Source: Elysia chlorotica (lineage: Eukaryota; Mollusca; Gastropoda; Plakobranchidae). Taken from it: 64,000 nucleotides of DNA. Each line of letters opens with the position of its first letter. The first letter of the stretch is position 1. Position numbers and translations under genes: made by a program. The notes under the pieces are model-generated. The model saw only the letters and a list, made by a program, of their open reading frames with translations, was not told the origin of the DNA and did no database searches. The DNA is taken from NCBI GenBank assembly GCA_003991915.1, contig RQTK01000109.1:712733-776732 (forward strand). Reading direction: 5' to 3'. Positions 31,096-44,089 of the stretch are shown here, piece after piece.

Positions 31096-31435
31096 TGTCA
31101 GTCCGTTCCGGCACTTGACATGCCTTAAAAACGCTTGTTGCTGGTTCTGAAGAACCCGTATTAATTATCACTCGACATCCAGACTGACGTTTTTATGACT
31201 CGATACAGTTCTTCTCTGAGTGATAATCATTTTAGTCTCGATACATTCAACGCCAATAAACCTGCAGCAGGCAAGAGGCGACTAACATTGACTTTTAAAG
31301 TTTTCGCAGACGTACCGTCGAAGTTCAAGGTTTTGCCCAGTACACCGACAGTAGTGAATAGAAATAATCTAGACCTAAAGTGAACAGATAGAGAAATGAC
31401 TGGGCTTTGTCTGACTCTAACCGTCGACTCATAAC

Positions 31436-31625
31436 ATTCATTCACTCATTCATTCATTCATTAAACGCCTTTCGCATCCTGGTTCTCCGTCCGGGACGCC
31501 TCGGCAGCTTCTTGTATTTTAGTTGTAAGTTTCCATATTTGTCTGTCTTGTGCTGTTAAACGAAATTCATCTAAATGTAACTTATTTTGAAGTTCTTCAC
31601 AAAACGGGAGCGCTACCTAATGATA
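31436..31625 (-). mobile_element. 3' end of a non-LTR retrotransposon with (AATG)n tail
   Basis: On the - strand a frame reads AQDRQIWKLTTKIQEAAEAS and then RTENQDAKGV, with a stop at 31463-31461, followed at once by (AATG)n. A tryptophan-containing, charged C-terminal end directly before a short tandem tail is typical of non-LTR element ORF2. Upstream sequence to about 32060 may be older element DNA, but its frame is broken. Confidence 0.55.
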
Positions 31626-31629
31626 ACAT

Positions 31630-33370
31630 GGTTTACACAATAATAAATAAGAAAGAAATTCGCTCATTTTCTAAGCGACTTAAGTCTATTACTAACTGCT
31701 TTCGAGCACAATCTAAACCATAAGCTCTTAATAATTTCCTCTTGCCTTGACATTTTTTTCTACCATGAAAGTGTTTTTTAAGTGGCAGGCAAAGAAAACA
31801 TGTGGATAACTACGCTCATGTAATGAACACTTTTTACTTTAAGCCTGTCTCTAACCGCTGTAGAACACTGCCTAAAACTCTTGATAGGTCTAAATAATTT
31901 CTTATTTGTTTTAATCCCAGTGGTCTGTCTTGTATAATCCCGAGTTTCCCACTTTTTAAAAAAAAACTTTTGTCCATCATGCCACTTGCTAGTGCCATTT
32001 AAGTGGCTGAAGTATCACCATCAAACGCTCGTCTCTTCGCCTGGGAGCATTCACTTTATGAAACACTACAAAAAAGAGCACGACACTCTTACAGCTTCGT
32101 TAAAAATACTTGTAGGAAAACATCTTCAATGTGTTAGTGGGCATGGTTAGACAAATAAAACATAATGACTCTAACAAACAGGAACACACATCTGCGAAAT
32201 GAAGTAGTCACAACTCGTCATTTAATGCGAATGCTTAGATCAAAACACCAGAGATGTGATAACAAGCTAATAACCAATTAAAAACAAAAACAGCAGTAAC
32301 AATACCAGCAACAACAACAGCAGGATCAACAACAACAACAACAACAACAACACAAACAACAACATCATCATCATCGTCGCCACCAACAGTAACAACAACA
32401 ATAACATCACCAACAAGAACAGCAATAATAACAGCTGAAACTGGAAAGTCAATGACATAGAATTTCCACTCGAAATACTGTAGTCAATTGTTTTTCTACT
32501 CCTCAGCATAGTTTGGAATCTCGAATAGATTTTGTTGCTTCGCATTTGCCAAAACTTGTTCTCCTTGGATATACGGTAAGTTGAACCTGTCTTTTATTCT
32601 TTTATGAAACATAATCATGGGTTATTTTAAAGGACTAGGGAGTGGTTTGAACATAAACAGTGTAAAAACATTTTTGTAATACTTAGGCAGCTTCATTGGT
32701 TGGACTTTTTACCGAAATTATAGATTGGCAACACCTATGTGGGCAAAATCCACAAATTTTACCCTTGTAGTTTAACATGTTTTCCTTAGAAAGAACACTA
32801 TTTTTGCTATGATACTTGGATCTTGGTCGTTGCCAGCTATCTATAAAAAAAAAACAGGTGGCTGCCCGTTACGTTGAAGAAAAACTGCACCAGAGAATTC
32901 CCGATGAAGGGCATGGCCAGCTAGTTAATCGGTGAGAAAACCCAGGACCTCCAGATTGAAACTTAATGAAAGATGGCTGAGCTACACCACTTCTTTTTGT
33001 ATCTGTGATCAGTTACTCATTTCAAACCGAACTCAAATCCGAGCATCGATCGCATCGTTGATCTAAGACTGTAATGGATTTTCGTTTTAAAGATAAACCA
33101 AAGACGAGAATACGTACCACAGTTCCTTCAAAGGCATAACTTTTATGTAGCTGTAGATATGGATGTCTCTTGTACAGCGAATATTTTTTAAGTCTAATGT
33201 TAAAGAGTGGACCTGTTTGCATTTTGACCCAACACAATACATGTAGGTAAACTTTACAAATTTCCGCAGAATGTAGTCTAGGCGTATAAGTATTACATAA
33301 TACTAATAATTATTATAATTTACAACGCAGGTGTTTCTTCATTTTGCCGACAGCGCTCACACAGTGACAC
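31630..33370. other. Intergenic DNA between two divergent membrane-protein genes
   Basis: No exon can be supported. A degenerate CAA-rich stretch lies at 32285-32420. The interval should contain the unseen first exon and promoter of the - strand gene and the promoter of the + strand gene. Neither has a clear TATA box. Confidence 0.4.
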
Positions 33371-33373
33371 ACC

Positions 33374-36300
33374 ATGTTGCGCTGCCGTGTGAAGCGCGAT
33401 CGAACACACCTCATAACACTCGCACTCACGTGGTTAGGATGTGTCCAGCCTTTGGCCGGCGCCATTATGGCCGACTGGTGGTCAGTGCGGATTGCCCCAA
33501 GCAGTGATGGACTGGACGATATCGAGACGGTCTTCTACGGGACCTTCCAGCGGACCGAGTGCTACAGGTCTGGTGTTGATAGTGCTGATGGTGCTGGTGG
33601 TGCCGACGATGGATATATCACCTACGGGGATTCGGGCGGCGAAGATTGCCAAGCGACCTGGGGATTCCGGCCGACGGCTGGAAAGGGTAAGCATGAAGCA
33701 ACCATTGTGAGTTTTTATAATGAAGATAAGGCAGTACATTAACCATAGAGGCTTTAACAGACGGAGCTAGGTCTGGGAGCCAAAACGATGCAAGTAACTG
33801 AGAAAGAAAAAGTGAAAAAATATTAGAAGGGACTGTCACAAAATGTGTTCACTTTGACAAGACGATTGGGAGCCGAGTAGAAGGTGCGGGTTTGAATACC
33901 GTCCATGTCATTGTCATTAGCCTGACATTTCCCTTGTTTATTTGTCTTTTAATTATGTTGGTCTCAAGTAGGTTTATGACATTCCATTACAGTCCATTGC
34001 GAATCAAGTATAAGAACAATGGAATCCACTTATGATAAAACTATTGGGGGCAACCTAAAAGTTTCGTGTCTCAAGAACATAAAAAACAATGTTTGTTTAG
34101 CAATTTTTAAAAATGAGATAAACGCTGAATAAACCTAGACTTAAAAAAAAAACTTTTGCTGGATGAAAATGTAGCCTGCATTCTCTGATAGTGATACCAC
34201 AATATAATTATGACTAAGTCATACTGAGGTAGCTTTGTAATTCAAAAGTCCAGAATAACAGACACAGATCTACCACCATGTTCATTGGGGCACATCATTT
34301 CTAACTCATCAATAATTCTTTGGATATAGTCTTCTGAGGTGAGAGGTTCTAACTTCTAATATTAGATGGCTCTAGATGTTTTCCATCATCGGATAGGATT
34401 CTTCGGAAAACCGAGGGAACGTAAAACTAAGCAAAGCTACTCTATATCTACCTTTACGATCAATTCAAAACATTTGTAGATCTATAATTAATATACTGTT
34501 AGGACTCAGGAATTAGTAGTGTCTATGTCGAGGAAGCACTGCATGGTTTTCTCCTGGTTGAATTTCACCACCAGCTCTTATCAAATCGACTTTTGAATTA
34601 CCGGTAGATCTAAATTGGAGTAGGCCTAGTTTGGCTTGGAAGATATGAATGTATGAAATGCGGCATATAGAATCTAGGCGTCAAGGTTGTTTTAGAAACA
34701 ATTTCGTGACTTTGAGTGGCAACCTTACTAAGTTACTGAATCTGGCGGGGCGTTGAACCTATTATGTGTCCCCTCCTCATTAAAACCCAAGTTCTTCGTA
34801 ACGAAAAAGTAGGCTCAAAAGTAAAACGAATTGTGCCATAATTATCTATAGTTTACGGACTGGAACATAAATAAACGCATATTATGTGTAGATCTATCGA
34901 TTTGTTAAACGAATCTACTTACATTTCAAGATCTAGATCTAGATCTTCCTCTGTGTTTGTAAGCCCGCTAAACGGGTGACATCACACCAACACACTATTT
35001 CGGTGCAATGCAAATTGGTCCAAACGGGGATTTCATGAAAATACTTTTTAACTAGAATGACCACAAATTATATCCTGTGAGAAGGTCGATGTTGGTACAC
35101 TAATGTTTTGTCTAGAAGCTAACTATTGTTGCTAAAGGTTCTTTACAGGCTCATGTAGAGCTAGATCTAGTTATTGTAAAATACATTCCGCAACATTACT
35201 TTATGTCGCTTCTGTATAAAAAGTATACTTATTAAATTAAGTCACGTTGTCTCCATTGCCTACGAAGAAGATCCGTTTATTTCCATTTTGGCCTTTCCCA
35301 CCTTCTTATGTGCGCTGCGCCTATATCTCGAATATTCTGCGAAAGCGAGAATATTCTTTGTAATTCTTTCTTTAACCTCTCATTGGTTTCTCAATGGAAT
35401 CCCCAATACTGCGACGGGTCTCAATATTTACGTTTGAGAATTTTACGTGCTGCCATACAGTGACAGTAAAGACTTCTGTCTCGATAGGTCACATTATAAG
35501 CCAACAAGTTGGGGACCAAATCGGACAAATACATTTTTCCTATTGTGGGGTCGACCCGGGTATACCACCATATACATACCTCCATGGAAGGCGAGACACG
35601 CAAGGAAATAAATATCGATTTAGGGCCGCAAGTACAACGTCACAGTAATTTATAACTTGTCGTAAGTGTCCTTATTCGCGTACCTTAGGACGAGTCGTAA
35701 GCTTACCACAAAGTTGTACAAACGAACCCAAGATCTCTCTCAGATGCGGCGTTCCACGACTGGTGCGAGTTTACATTCATTATGCTCATCAGAAATGGTC
35801 ATCGAGGGAACCAATTTAAGAGCCAGCGCACTTGAGGCGTCACCAGGCTATACAACACTGTTATTAACTTCAATATAATGCATTTGGAATTAAACTTGAT
35901 ATCTAAATACTCTTTAAAATTCCAATTTATGTATCAAATTGCCCATTTAAAAAAAGTAATCATCGCTCACAGTGATAGACAACCCCACCTCCACCCAAAA
36001 AAGGCCCATATATATATATAAAGATCTAGATCTGGATCTCCGTCTCAATCAGCAATCCTGTATACCTTTCTGACGCGGAAAAAAAAACCTGAACCTGAAC
36101 AAAAGAATATCTCCTCTCTTTCTCATTCACCTCTTTATCTCTGAACAGAAGCATTCTCAATCAGCCAGCTGTTCGCTATGTTTTCTGGCGCGCTGTGTGC
36201 GATGGCGTTGCTGACCTTGACCTTGCATACGTTTCTGGAGGGCACACTGACCCTGCTCACCGTCTCAGCCTTTTCACTTGGTGCTGCAGGTAAGACCGTA

Positions 36301-37487
36301 CACAAAACAAATTGAGTTAGATTAGTCTTTCCCCATGGTATAGAGGTATAAACCAAGGTCTCTCTGGGTTGGCACTGCGAGGCGGTGCCGCTGCATCTAC
36401 AAGTCTAGGGTTCTAATCCCATACAGCGCAAACATCGTTTGGTCATTTGCACTAAAAGCCCTCTTCTAGCCAATGTGGACGAATACTTAAAAAATTCCAG
36501 ATCTAAGCAGATGTATCAAGATGAAGAAAATTGTTATGGTCTAACATGGCGTATAAATACAGTGCACTCAACTTATATTAAACTTTGATGAGTTGATTTT
36601 AACTTATACTGGCCCTCATCTTTGAGCAACAAGCCTTCTTTCTCTTGGTACTTCTCCAATGGATATGTTAATCGTCGGATTTATTGATCGATCCTAATAT
36701 TAGTCTCTTAGTGGTAGAGACTGATAAAGCGCGGTGTCTATAACTATTTCCTCTTAGTGCTTAGTGCCCATACATAATAAATGTAAGGTAGCTAAGTTGA
36801 CAGTGTTCTTAATCATAAAGAAAAGACCCCAAGTGTGTAACAATTAAAAAAAATTAAAGTGCATGGATACCAGGACTTCACACTGAAATCAACACAAACA
36901 GTACACTGTAGATCGAAGAACCTTGGATAAATTTATTGATAAAAAAGACCCGCCTCATTTAGTGAACAAGTTAATGTTTTTAGACGTATTGTTGTGTAAC
37001 ATTAAAATTGCTGTCCTATGTAGCGTTCACCTTGAAATGTCATCAAAATGACTTTAACGTACATTTTACTTTTCTGTGAGCTATTTGTGATTTTTTCTTT
37101 TCCCTCTCCAACTTTTTAATATATTTTCCAACAGGAATGTTTGGGCTTCTTGCCGTGATTGTGTTTCTGGGATTTTACGGCGAGGTGAAGACAGACTTGC
37201 ACAGGATCGGGCCGGCTTTCTACCTGCTCCTGTTTGGATCATCCCTGTGCCTCCCTGCCGGGGGAATGTCCGCCTGGGCAGCCATCAGAGGCGGCTACTA
37301 CCTGTGGGGCATTGGGAAAAACACCGACCAAGAAGATCAGTATCAAACACTTGTAGCCAAAAGCGAAAGTAGAGAGGAACAGGAAGTTAAGATTACCAGC
37401 CGTAATGCAGATGGCGCTAATGCTACACAGGCTGAGGCCGACGATGTCATGATTGGTTCCAAGGAGGATTTGATCAACTTTGATTAA
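33374..37487 (+). CDS. Four-helix membrane protein of unknown family, three exons
   Basis: Exons 33374-33686, 36149-36289 and 37135-37487 join in frame (phase 1 at both junctions, GT/AG ends) to 268 residues plus stop. Helix 1 is at about residues 12-33. A long loop has cysteines at 63 and 92 and a Gly/Asp-rich segment around 68-90. Helix 2 is at 110-133, helix 3 at 137-165 (completed across the second junction) and helix 4 at 176-202. A hydrophilic tail of about 65 residues is rich in Glu, Gln and Asp and ends EDLINFD. The four-helix, large-first-loop, two-cysteine layout resembles the claudin/PMP22/LHFPL superfamily. I do not recognise a specific member, and helix 4 has an unusual Gly/Pro-rich segment (CLPAGGMSAW). 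The start ATG is the first in the open exon. Confidence 0.8.
33740..33802 (+). repeat. Dispersed repeat, copy 1 (partner at 52620)
   Basis: TATAGAGGCTTTAACAGACG-like sequence followed by GAGCTAGG and a diverged CCAAA..GATGC block. The same order occurs at 52620-52682 in the same orientation. This is an unnamed interspersed repeat of at least 60 bp. Confidence 0.6.
33840..35390. other. Intron 1 of the + strand four-helix gene
   Basis: No further exon seen. Contains CTAGATCT clusters at 34930-34945 and 35160 and a short inverted repeat at 35330-35356. Confidence 0.5.
35395..35600 (-). mobile_element. SINE, minus orientation, strongly diverged
   Basis: TTTTACGTGCTGCCATACAG, GACTTCTGTCTCGATAGGTC and CACATTATAAGCCAACAAG keep the reversed SINE order. 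The head is poorly preserved. Confidence 0.5.
35685..35740. repeat. GTCGTAAGCTTAC-type dispersed repeat
   Basis: CTTAGGACGAGTCGTAAGCTTACC matches blocks at 43625-43680, 48858-48895 and twice in 61385-61495. See the copy at 61385 for the fuller form. Confidence 0.5.
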
Positions 37488-37866
37488 CTTGACTTTTATC
37501 CTTTGACTTGTAAGGATTCGCACTGTGCACTTTTCCGCTGCTAGGCTTGATGTGGGGACTCTACCATTACATTTTTTTTTATTCTGTATATTTGAAATGT
37601 TGAAACGATATCTTTTTATAATCCTTTTTGAAACAAAAGATGAAAAGTAACTTTGTTATTTTTATATTTATATAACCGTCGCAATATACTTATCGCATGT
37701 CTATAAAGCAATGGTACCAAATTTACCTAGGGGATCAATACAGTTTTATGTTTCATGTACCCTGTCTATGAGTCACTCAGCGCTTGGAGATTTTACTGGT
37801 GCGGACTTACGCTATGCACGCAGGCGTTTTTAGGTTTAACTTTGCGAATTATTTTTTGTTTTACTG

Positions 37867-37875
37867 TAATAAAGC
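37867..37875 (+). terminator. Candidate poly(A) signal of the four-helix gene
   Basis: AATAAA within TGTAATAAAGC, about 380 bases after the stop codon. It is the first canonical hexamer I see downstream. The 3' UTR length is inferred. Confidence 0.4.
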
Positions 37876-38069
37876 TTGGAAATCACCAAGGTTTGAATTA
37901 GGCGTGTGTCATTCTTGTCATATATTTTTACGCACTTCAATTCTACTGAATATGATAATTGTATACATGTTTAAAAAAATGATATTGTGTTTTCTGTTTT
38001 TCTTGCTGTTTCAACAAGCACACGCTGTTTTTTCAGGTAAACGGAAATTACAGCTACTTTTATAACGAG

Positions 38070-39220
38070 CACCCACCCCCCTTTTTTTATATCTTAGTTC
38101 ATCATATTGCTAGCCTTGCCCTAGTAAAAGAGCTATGTAAAATTAGGCCCCTAATTTATTGTGCGAATTTTCTAATTTTATACATGACATTTTGAACAAT
38201 TTTAAGATTGAAAGGCATAGTAAAAAAGAATTAGATGTTAAGATGTTCGGAAACGCGGTATGAATAATCTTATTATAATGGAGATAGCCCAAAACACTGT
38301 GTCACTATAGGCAAAAAAATGAAGCAATCAACAGTATCCAAATCCGGCATGTTGATTGGTACTTATAAAAGGCTATCGGTGGTCAGGATTAAAAATACTG
38401 TTCTTTTTGTGTTTTTTTTTTACATAATAAAAATACATTATAATAAAGATAAAAAATCCAGCTAGGCTTTCTCATTACGAACAGACCTCTTACTACTTTT
38501 GTAACTCATGTGCACTATTTTGATAAGATTGTAAACCACAGGATATGAAGTTTCGCAGAAGCACAACCACGATATAAAAGTCATCCAAAAATATACACTT
38601 TCAAAACTCAATAATCTTTTCTTTTTCATGACAACAAGCTTAAAACGCGTTTACGATTGATAATATCCATCATCCATACTAAAAGTTCAACGCGCATGAG
38701 AAGAATAGCTACCATATTCCTGTCCCAACAAATGGCGATACTTAAGTTTTCCGAAACTCGCCACCATATTGCACCAGACAAGCCCATTTTTTTCGGAAAG
38801 AAAATGGCTGCTCTTTGTACAATTGCGAAAGGCTGTTTGTGCTTCTGTAAAACTCCCTTAGAGACAAACAATGACATCCAAAAAAAAACCCCAACAACCA
38901 ACAAAACAAAACACGTGCATCACTAAATGCTAGATCTAGCTAAAATGTATATTACTTAAGATTGTGTGTAAGAATAGATATAATTATCTAGAATTCTTGA
39001 CCCATAATTTTAAAATTAATCTTTACGGAAATCTGCTTTTTGTGATTAAGCCTAAGAGACAAGCAATGGCAACGAAAACGTGCAGCACTAACTTCAATGA
39101 CAAAATCGGATACGAGAGACCGTACTCGTAATGTAAGAACTGTAGGAAATAATGCATCTGTTCCTGCTGAGAGGTGCAAACAGGTATAGAACGGGTATAA
39201 CTGCTAGCAACAGCAACAAC
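38070..39220. other. Intergenic DNA without recognised gene
   Basis: AT-rich. Overlapping ORFs on both strands at 38626-38926 have no recognisable similarity and no splice partners. Confidence 0.45.
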
Positions 39221-39238
39221 AGCAACAACAACAACAAC

Positions 39239-39308
<70 letters not shown>
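39215..39308. repeat. (CAA)n/(TAA)n microsatellite
   Basis: CAA units followed by about 24 TAA units. The run ends at the AATAACAAAAATAAACTTTAAT junction of an interspersed element that extends toward the palindrome. Confidence 0.9.
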
Positions 39309-39313
<5 letters not shown>

Positions 39314-39819
39314 AATAAACTTTAATTTCATAGCACTCTACCCCAAACAGACTTAGACTAAACTAGCTTTACATTAAAATACATATAAGTTGTATTAAAA
39401 ATCAGTACAACTGTATAAACACCATTTTATAAATATATTGAAACTTAAAATACAAGAATAGAAAGCTAAAATAACTATGATTTTTCATTGGCAATGTTTA
39501 ATTACGTGCCAATAGCAAAAACCATTACAGTTAGATTAACTTATCATAGTATTTCAACAGGTTTTAAATACCATTATAAAGAAAAAAAGGTATTGTATAA
39601 TTAAAGCTTTACATTCCTCCTAGAATGTACAAGTGACCAAACATTTTAGATTTCTGGGAAGTGAGTTCTATAGCTTAAAGGCGGAAGATGAAAAAGCTTT
39701 CTCGTTTTCTCACCCATTGTTTATTATTTAATTTTATGGATCAATAATAACAGGGTGCATTTGAAGATTATAGTGACCGTTTCGGTTTGTAAATAGAGAG
39801 ATAGAAGATTGTTATATTT

Positions 39820-40033
39820 CAAAGAGAATTTTTATTTATAAATTTATGACAAGTTGTTAATATCTCATTATGTTAATCTTTTGTTCACCGATAACCAGTG
39901 CAGAAGAGAAGCGTGATATTTCGTTTACCTTTTTACCACACTTATCTTGCAGCGATGTTTTGAGCAACTTGGAGTTTGTTCAACAAGTCTTTCAAACGGG
40001 TCAGCGATTTCAGTTGACATCATGATCATCATC

Positions 40034-40065
<32 letters not shown>

Positions 40066-40280
40066 CATGATGTCAACTGAAATCGCTGACCCGTTTGAAA
40101 GACTTGTTGAACAAACACCAAGTTGCTCAAAACATCGCTGCAAGATAAGTGTGGTAAAAAGGTAAAAGATATCACGCTTCTCTTCTCCTAGAGTTACTGC
40201 ACTGGTTATCGGTGAACAAAAGATTAACATAATGAGATTTTAACACCTTGTCATAAATTTCTAAATAAAAATTCTCTTTG
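39820..40280. repeat. Long palindrome (foldback) with (ATG)n loop
   Basis: The left arm 39820-40035 and right arm 40055-40280 are reverse complements over about 210 bp, with a few mismatches and an 8-base insertion in the right arm near 40187-40194. The short loop is (ATG)n. Matched landmarks are CAAAGAGAATTTTTATTTA / its complement at the outer ends and GTCAGCGATTTCAGTTGACATC next to the loop. Directly after the right arm, GTCAGCGATTTCAGTTGACATC occurs a third time, followed by (TTC)n. It can fold into a long hairpin. It may be a foldback or MITE-like element, or two opposed insertions. Confidence 0.9.
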
Positions 40281-40301
40281 GTCAGCGATTTCAGTTGACA
40301 T

Positions 40302-40388
40302 CTTCTTCTTCTTCTTCTTCTTCTTCTTCTTCTTCTTCTTCTTCTTCTTCTTCTTTTTCTTCTTCTTCTTCTTCTTCTTCTTTTTTTT
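40302..40388. repeat. (TTC)n microsatellite
   Basis: About 26 TTC units with one interruption, preceded by the third copy of the palindrome's inner motif. Confidence 0.95.
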
Positions 40389-40399
40389 AACAACCACCG

Positions 40400-41700
40400 C
40401 CATCACCACCGCCAATGTACGTCTACATCTATACGGTGACATATCAGTATATGATATACCTTTATGGCAACACGTCAGGACAGGCATAAACATGTATCAT
40501 ACGGACACAACACTTTATCGCTGCGTGGTAGCAGTGTAGAACAACCTGACCACACGCTTAATTTAGCTGTTGACAAACTTCACTTTCATCAATGTGGGAA
40601 CCGTTAAGTTGACCGTGCACTAGCCGGACTTGAAGTAACTGTTATCACTTTTTTCTTACGCAACGTCTTTAGCTGGGCTGAGAATAAACTTTTCTGCTGA
40701 AGTGATATCTAGTTAGTTATAACTACACTGCAGTTGTGCTTGCTTCATCGTAGACGGAAAGGTGAATGTACTATTTAGTTTATGTTTGATAAAGTAACAT
40801 TGGCACTAACCTAGCTTATAGATCAAGGGTAATAATAATAAATAGAATAAGATTACTAATATAACGCCATTGTCGAGCGTCGAAAAACATCTCCTCTTTG
40901 TACTAACTACCGCTAATACGTCGTGATAAAGGCAAAAGTAGGAAAAAAAACAAACAAAAAACAAATTATGTACATGTAGATTCAGATCAAGCATGATGCA
41001 GTGATGCACATACTTTGTGATTGATATTATAATATCAGCAACTGTCTTATACCGTGAAGGGTTTCAAGGCTTAAATCTTAAGTTTACTTTCTGTTCGCCA
41101 ATATTTTTGTACCAGCCGAAAGACGCCCTGACCAGAAATCGAACCCCGGACTTCCGGATTGAAAATCGCGAGCTCTATAAACTGGGTAACTAGTTTGAGA
41201 GTGTCTTAGTTTCTTATACAGTTATACCATTTTAGTACAAAAGAAAACATTTTCTTTGACTCCTTTTGTGTCTTGTTTTGGCGCTGGGCTTTCATTTTAA
41301 GTTCAACCTTTTGTTCCTTTTGCACGCTAGATATTACCAAATTATTTCATGAATATTACAAGTAGAGGGGTAAAAAGACTCTTAGAGGTTGATCTTTCAG
41401 CATAGGTAAAACGGCCTGCATTTTACAGTTATACAATTCTATATCTCACCCTTAAAACAGAGTTTTTGGTTACGCAGGACACGGGGCAGAAAAACGGAAA
41501 ATTTTCATAAACTCTCTCTTGTAATATAATAGAGACTAGATATTTGTTTATCAAACATCTTATATCAGACCAACTTTTTTACATGCTTAGCTAAAAGAAA
41601 AGTTTACTAAGTTTATGACAACTAAAATAATATTCCTAGTTTCTTTTTAAACATTCTTTATCCTGACTTGGGATTCCAAGCGCTGCAGTTGTAGGTATTG
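40400..41700. other. Intergenic DNA without recognised gene
   Basis: No exon or element can be clearly supported. A short GACCAGAAATCGAACCCCGG stretch at 41130 resembles a reversed tRNA B-box region and may be a SINE remnant. Confidence 0.4.
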
Positions 41701-41704
41701 ACTC

Positions 41705-41995
41705 ACAATTTTAGTGAGTTGATTGGGTTTTTCTTTGATGTCCAACGTCAGGAGCAAATAGGCTATGACGCAAACAGGTTCGCAGCCTATCGTCTGACAA
41801 TTTTAGGCGCTGTTGTACAGAGTCAACGCTGAGACTTTTGTCTCTAGCAGTCACATTATAGTATTTATACTGACAGCGAGTCACCCATCAGGGAGGCGAA
41901 AGTTGACAAATAAATTTACCCGAGCCGTGGGATCGAACCATAAACGTCCCGAGTAGAAGTACAGCGCCCTTTCCCTTAAGACAACCCGCCGCCAT
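41705..41995 (-). mobile_element. SINE upstream of the aldo-keto reductase gene
   Basis: Reversed tail with GATGTCCAACGTCAGGAGC, then GGCTATGACGC, GTCTGACAATTTTAGGCGCTG, AGCAGTCACATTATAG, and a head with GGGATCGAACCATAAACG ending near GACAACCCGCCG. Diverged. It ends about 190 bp before the start codon. Confidence 0.65.
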
Positions 41996-42179
41996 CCATG
42001 CAAGCTGTTTGACTGTTAAATATTTTTTCCAGAGATTTATAGATTTTTAATATGCATTTCAAGGATCTTATTACCTTTATTTTTGAAACAAAAGAATAAA
42101 CACTTACTGATATCTATTTAAACTAAAAACAGCGACATTTTTCATCTTAAGGGCTTCAGTTTCTCCAAAATCGGCCAAA

Positions 42180-44013
42180 ATGGCGACGATACCGGAAGAG
42201 AGCAAAGTCAAGTACAACTTCCTGGGAAGATCGGGGCTCAAGGTCTCAAACATTTGTCTAGGAACCATGGTGTTTGGAGAGAGTGTGGTAAGGTTGGCAA
42301 TACGGATCTAACATGTATTATAAAAAAAAATCTGGAAATATTCGATTTTCGCTTTTTCCCTCCATCTTAGGTGAAGCCGAATAAACATAATATCGTATTG
42401 ATCGTACGTAAACTGTTGGTGAATTGGGATACGCCACCAATGTTTTTCTTTGAAAGAAGTACCAATGTTTTTTTTTAACTGCTGGAGAAAATTTATTTAG
42501 GTAGTAAACATTCTAGTCTAAGTCATTTCAATTACAAATTCTTTAAAGTTAAGACAAAGTGAAAATGTAGGCTAGAAATAAAAAAAAAAAAGAAAGAAAA
42601 CAAAATGGTCAAGAATATGATGATGGTGATAATGATGATAATGATGATGATGATGATGATGATGCTGATGATGATAAAAATGATGAAAATGATGATGATG
42701 TTCGTGGTAAGTATGATAATAGTAATGATGATGATGATGATAATGATAATGATAACGGTGACGGAGATATTAAGAACAATACGATATCACTTTAGTTCTT
42801 ATTATGACGACAGATTAACTTTTTTTTTATTCATATCGCATTTGGTTGAGAAGTATTGCCCTACTACAGGTCTATTTTAATTTAATATCCCCCTCCTCCT
42901 CCTCCTCCTCCTCTTCCTCCCCCTCCTCCTCCTCATCCTCCTCCCCCTCCTCCTCCTTCTCCACAGTTCGGGGTGCCCGGCTACTGCGACGAGGCGCTGT
43001 CGCACAAGATCCTCGACAGATTCGCTGCCTATGGAGGGAACTTCCTTGACACGGCCGATGTGTACGGGCCTAAAAATTCAGAGTCTATCATCGGAACCTG
43101 GCTTCAAAAGTGCGTTGGTTCGAGTACCGTAGGGGAATGGATAGTGTAGATCTAGTCATTAGTCATCTCTGATAATATTTTGTGTTGCACCCTCCCTGTA
43201 GCTTTCCCGCACAACTATGTAGGAGTGATTGCGTGGGTTGATTGCTAGAGTCAAACGTTAGCACTATAAAGCCGATACTGTGGGCGGGTCCCAAGACTTC
43301 CCCACTGCCATTATACTGTCACCGTCACAACCAGTAGGGGGGTAAAATCGGACATATTAAATATCTTTGGTAGATCGTGGGCTTTGAACAAAATACCTCC
43401 TGATTGAGAGACCAAGGCTCTACCACTTGCGTCAGTTCGCCCCCCCCCCCGAAAAAAAGTACCGAAGGGGTATGGATTATGATGTAGATTTAGCCAGCTC
43501 TGATACGTTTTGTTTACTTAATCTTTCCTGCGTCGGGTTAGCTAACGAAGGGGAATAAAGAGTGTAGATCTAAGGTGATTTGACAATATCACGGCAGTTG
43601 ACACTTGTGGTAAGCCTTTCTATCTGCCTATGCTAAGACGCGTCGAAAGCTTACTATAACGTTGTGCTTACAATCCCTGGTCAGTTCAGTGTTGCACCCT
43701 CTAGCTTTTCAAACCGACAACCCGTTACAAGTTCATCATTAGAACTATGTCCGAGAGAAAAAGTAGGTTCAGTTTCCTGGTGAAATGGATAGGGTGTGAA
43801 ATATTATCAGATTGATTTTGTACCCCCCCCCCTCTAAAAAAAAACAACAAACAACAAAACGTATAAAAACAGAAAAAGGCGAACAGCAACAGAAAACAAA
43901 CAACAACAAAAAAAACAAAAACAAAACAACAACAACAAAGAACAACAACAAAAAATACAACATCCCCCCCCCCTAAAAAAACAAACAACAACAACAACAA
44001 CAGCAAGAACAAG

Positions 44014-44089
<76 letters not shown>

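Noticed and set aside
38626..38926. Overlapping ORFs of about 90 codons on both strands
   Set aside because: No recognisable domain, no splice context, and the two strands are equally open, which suggests chance.
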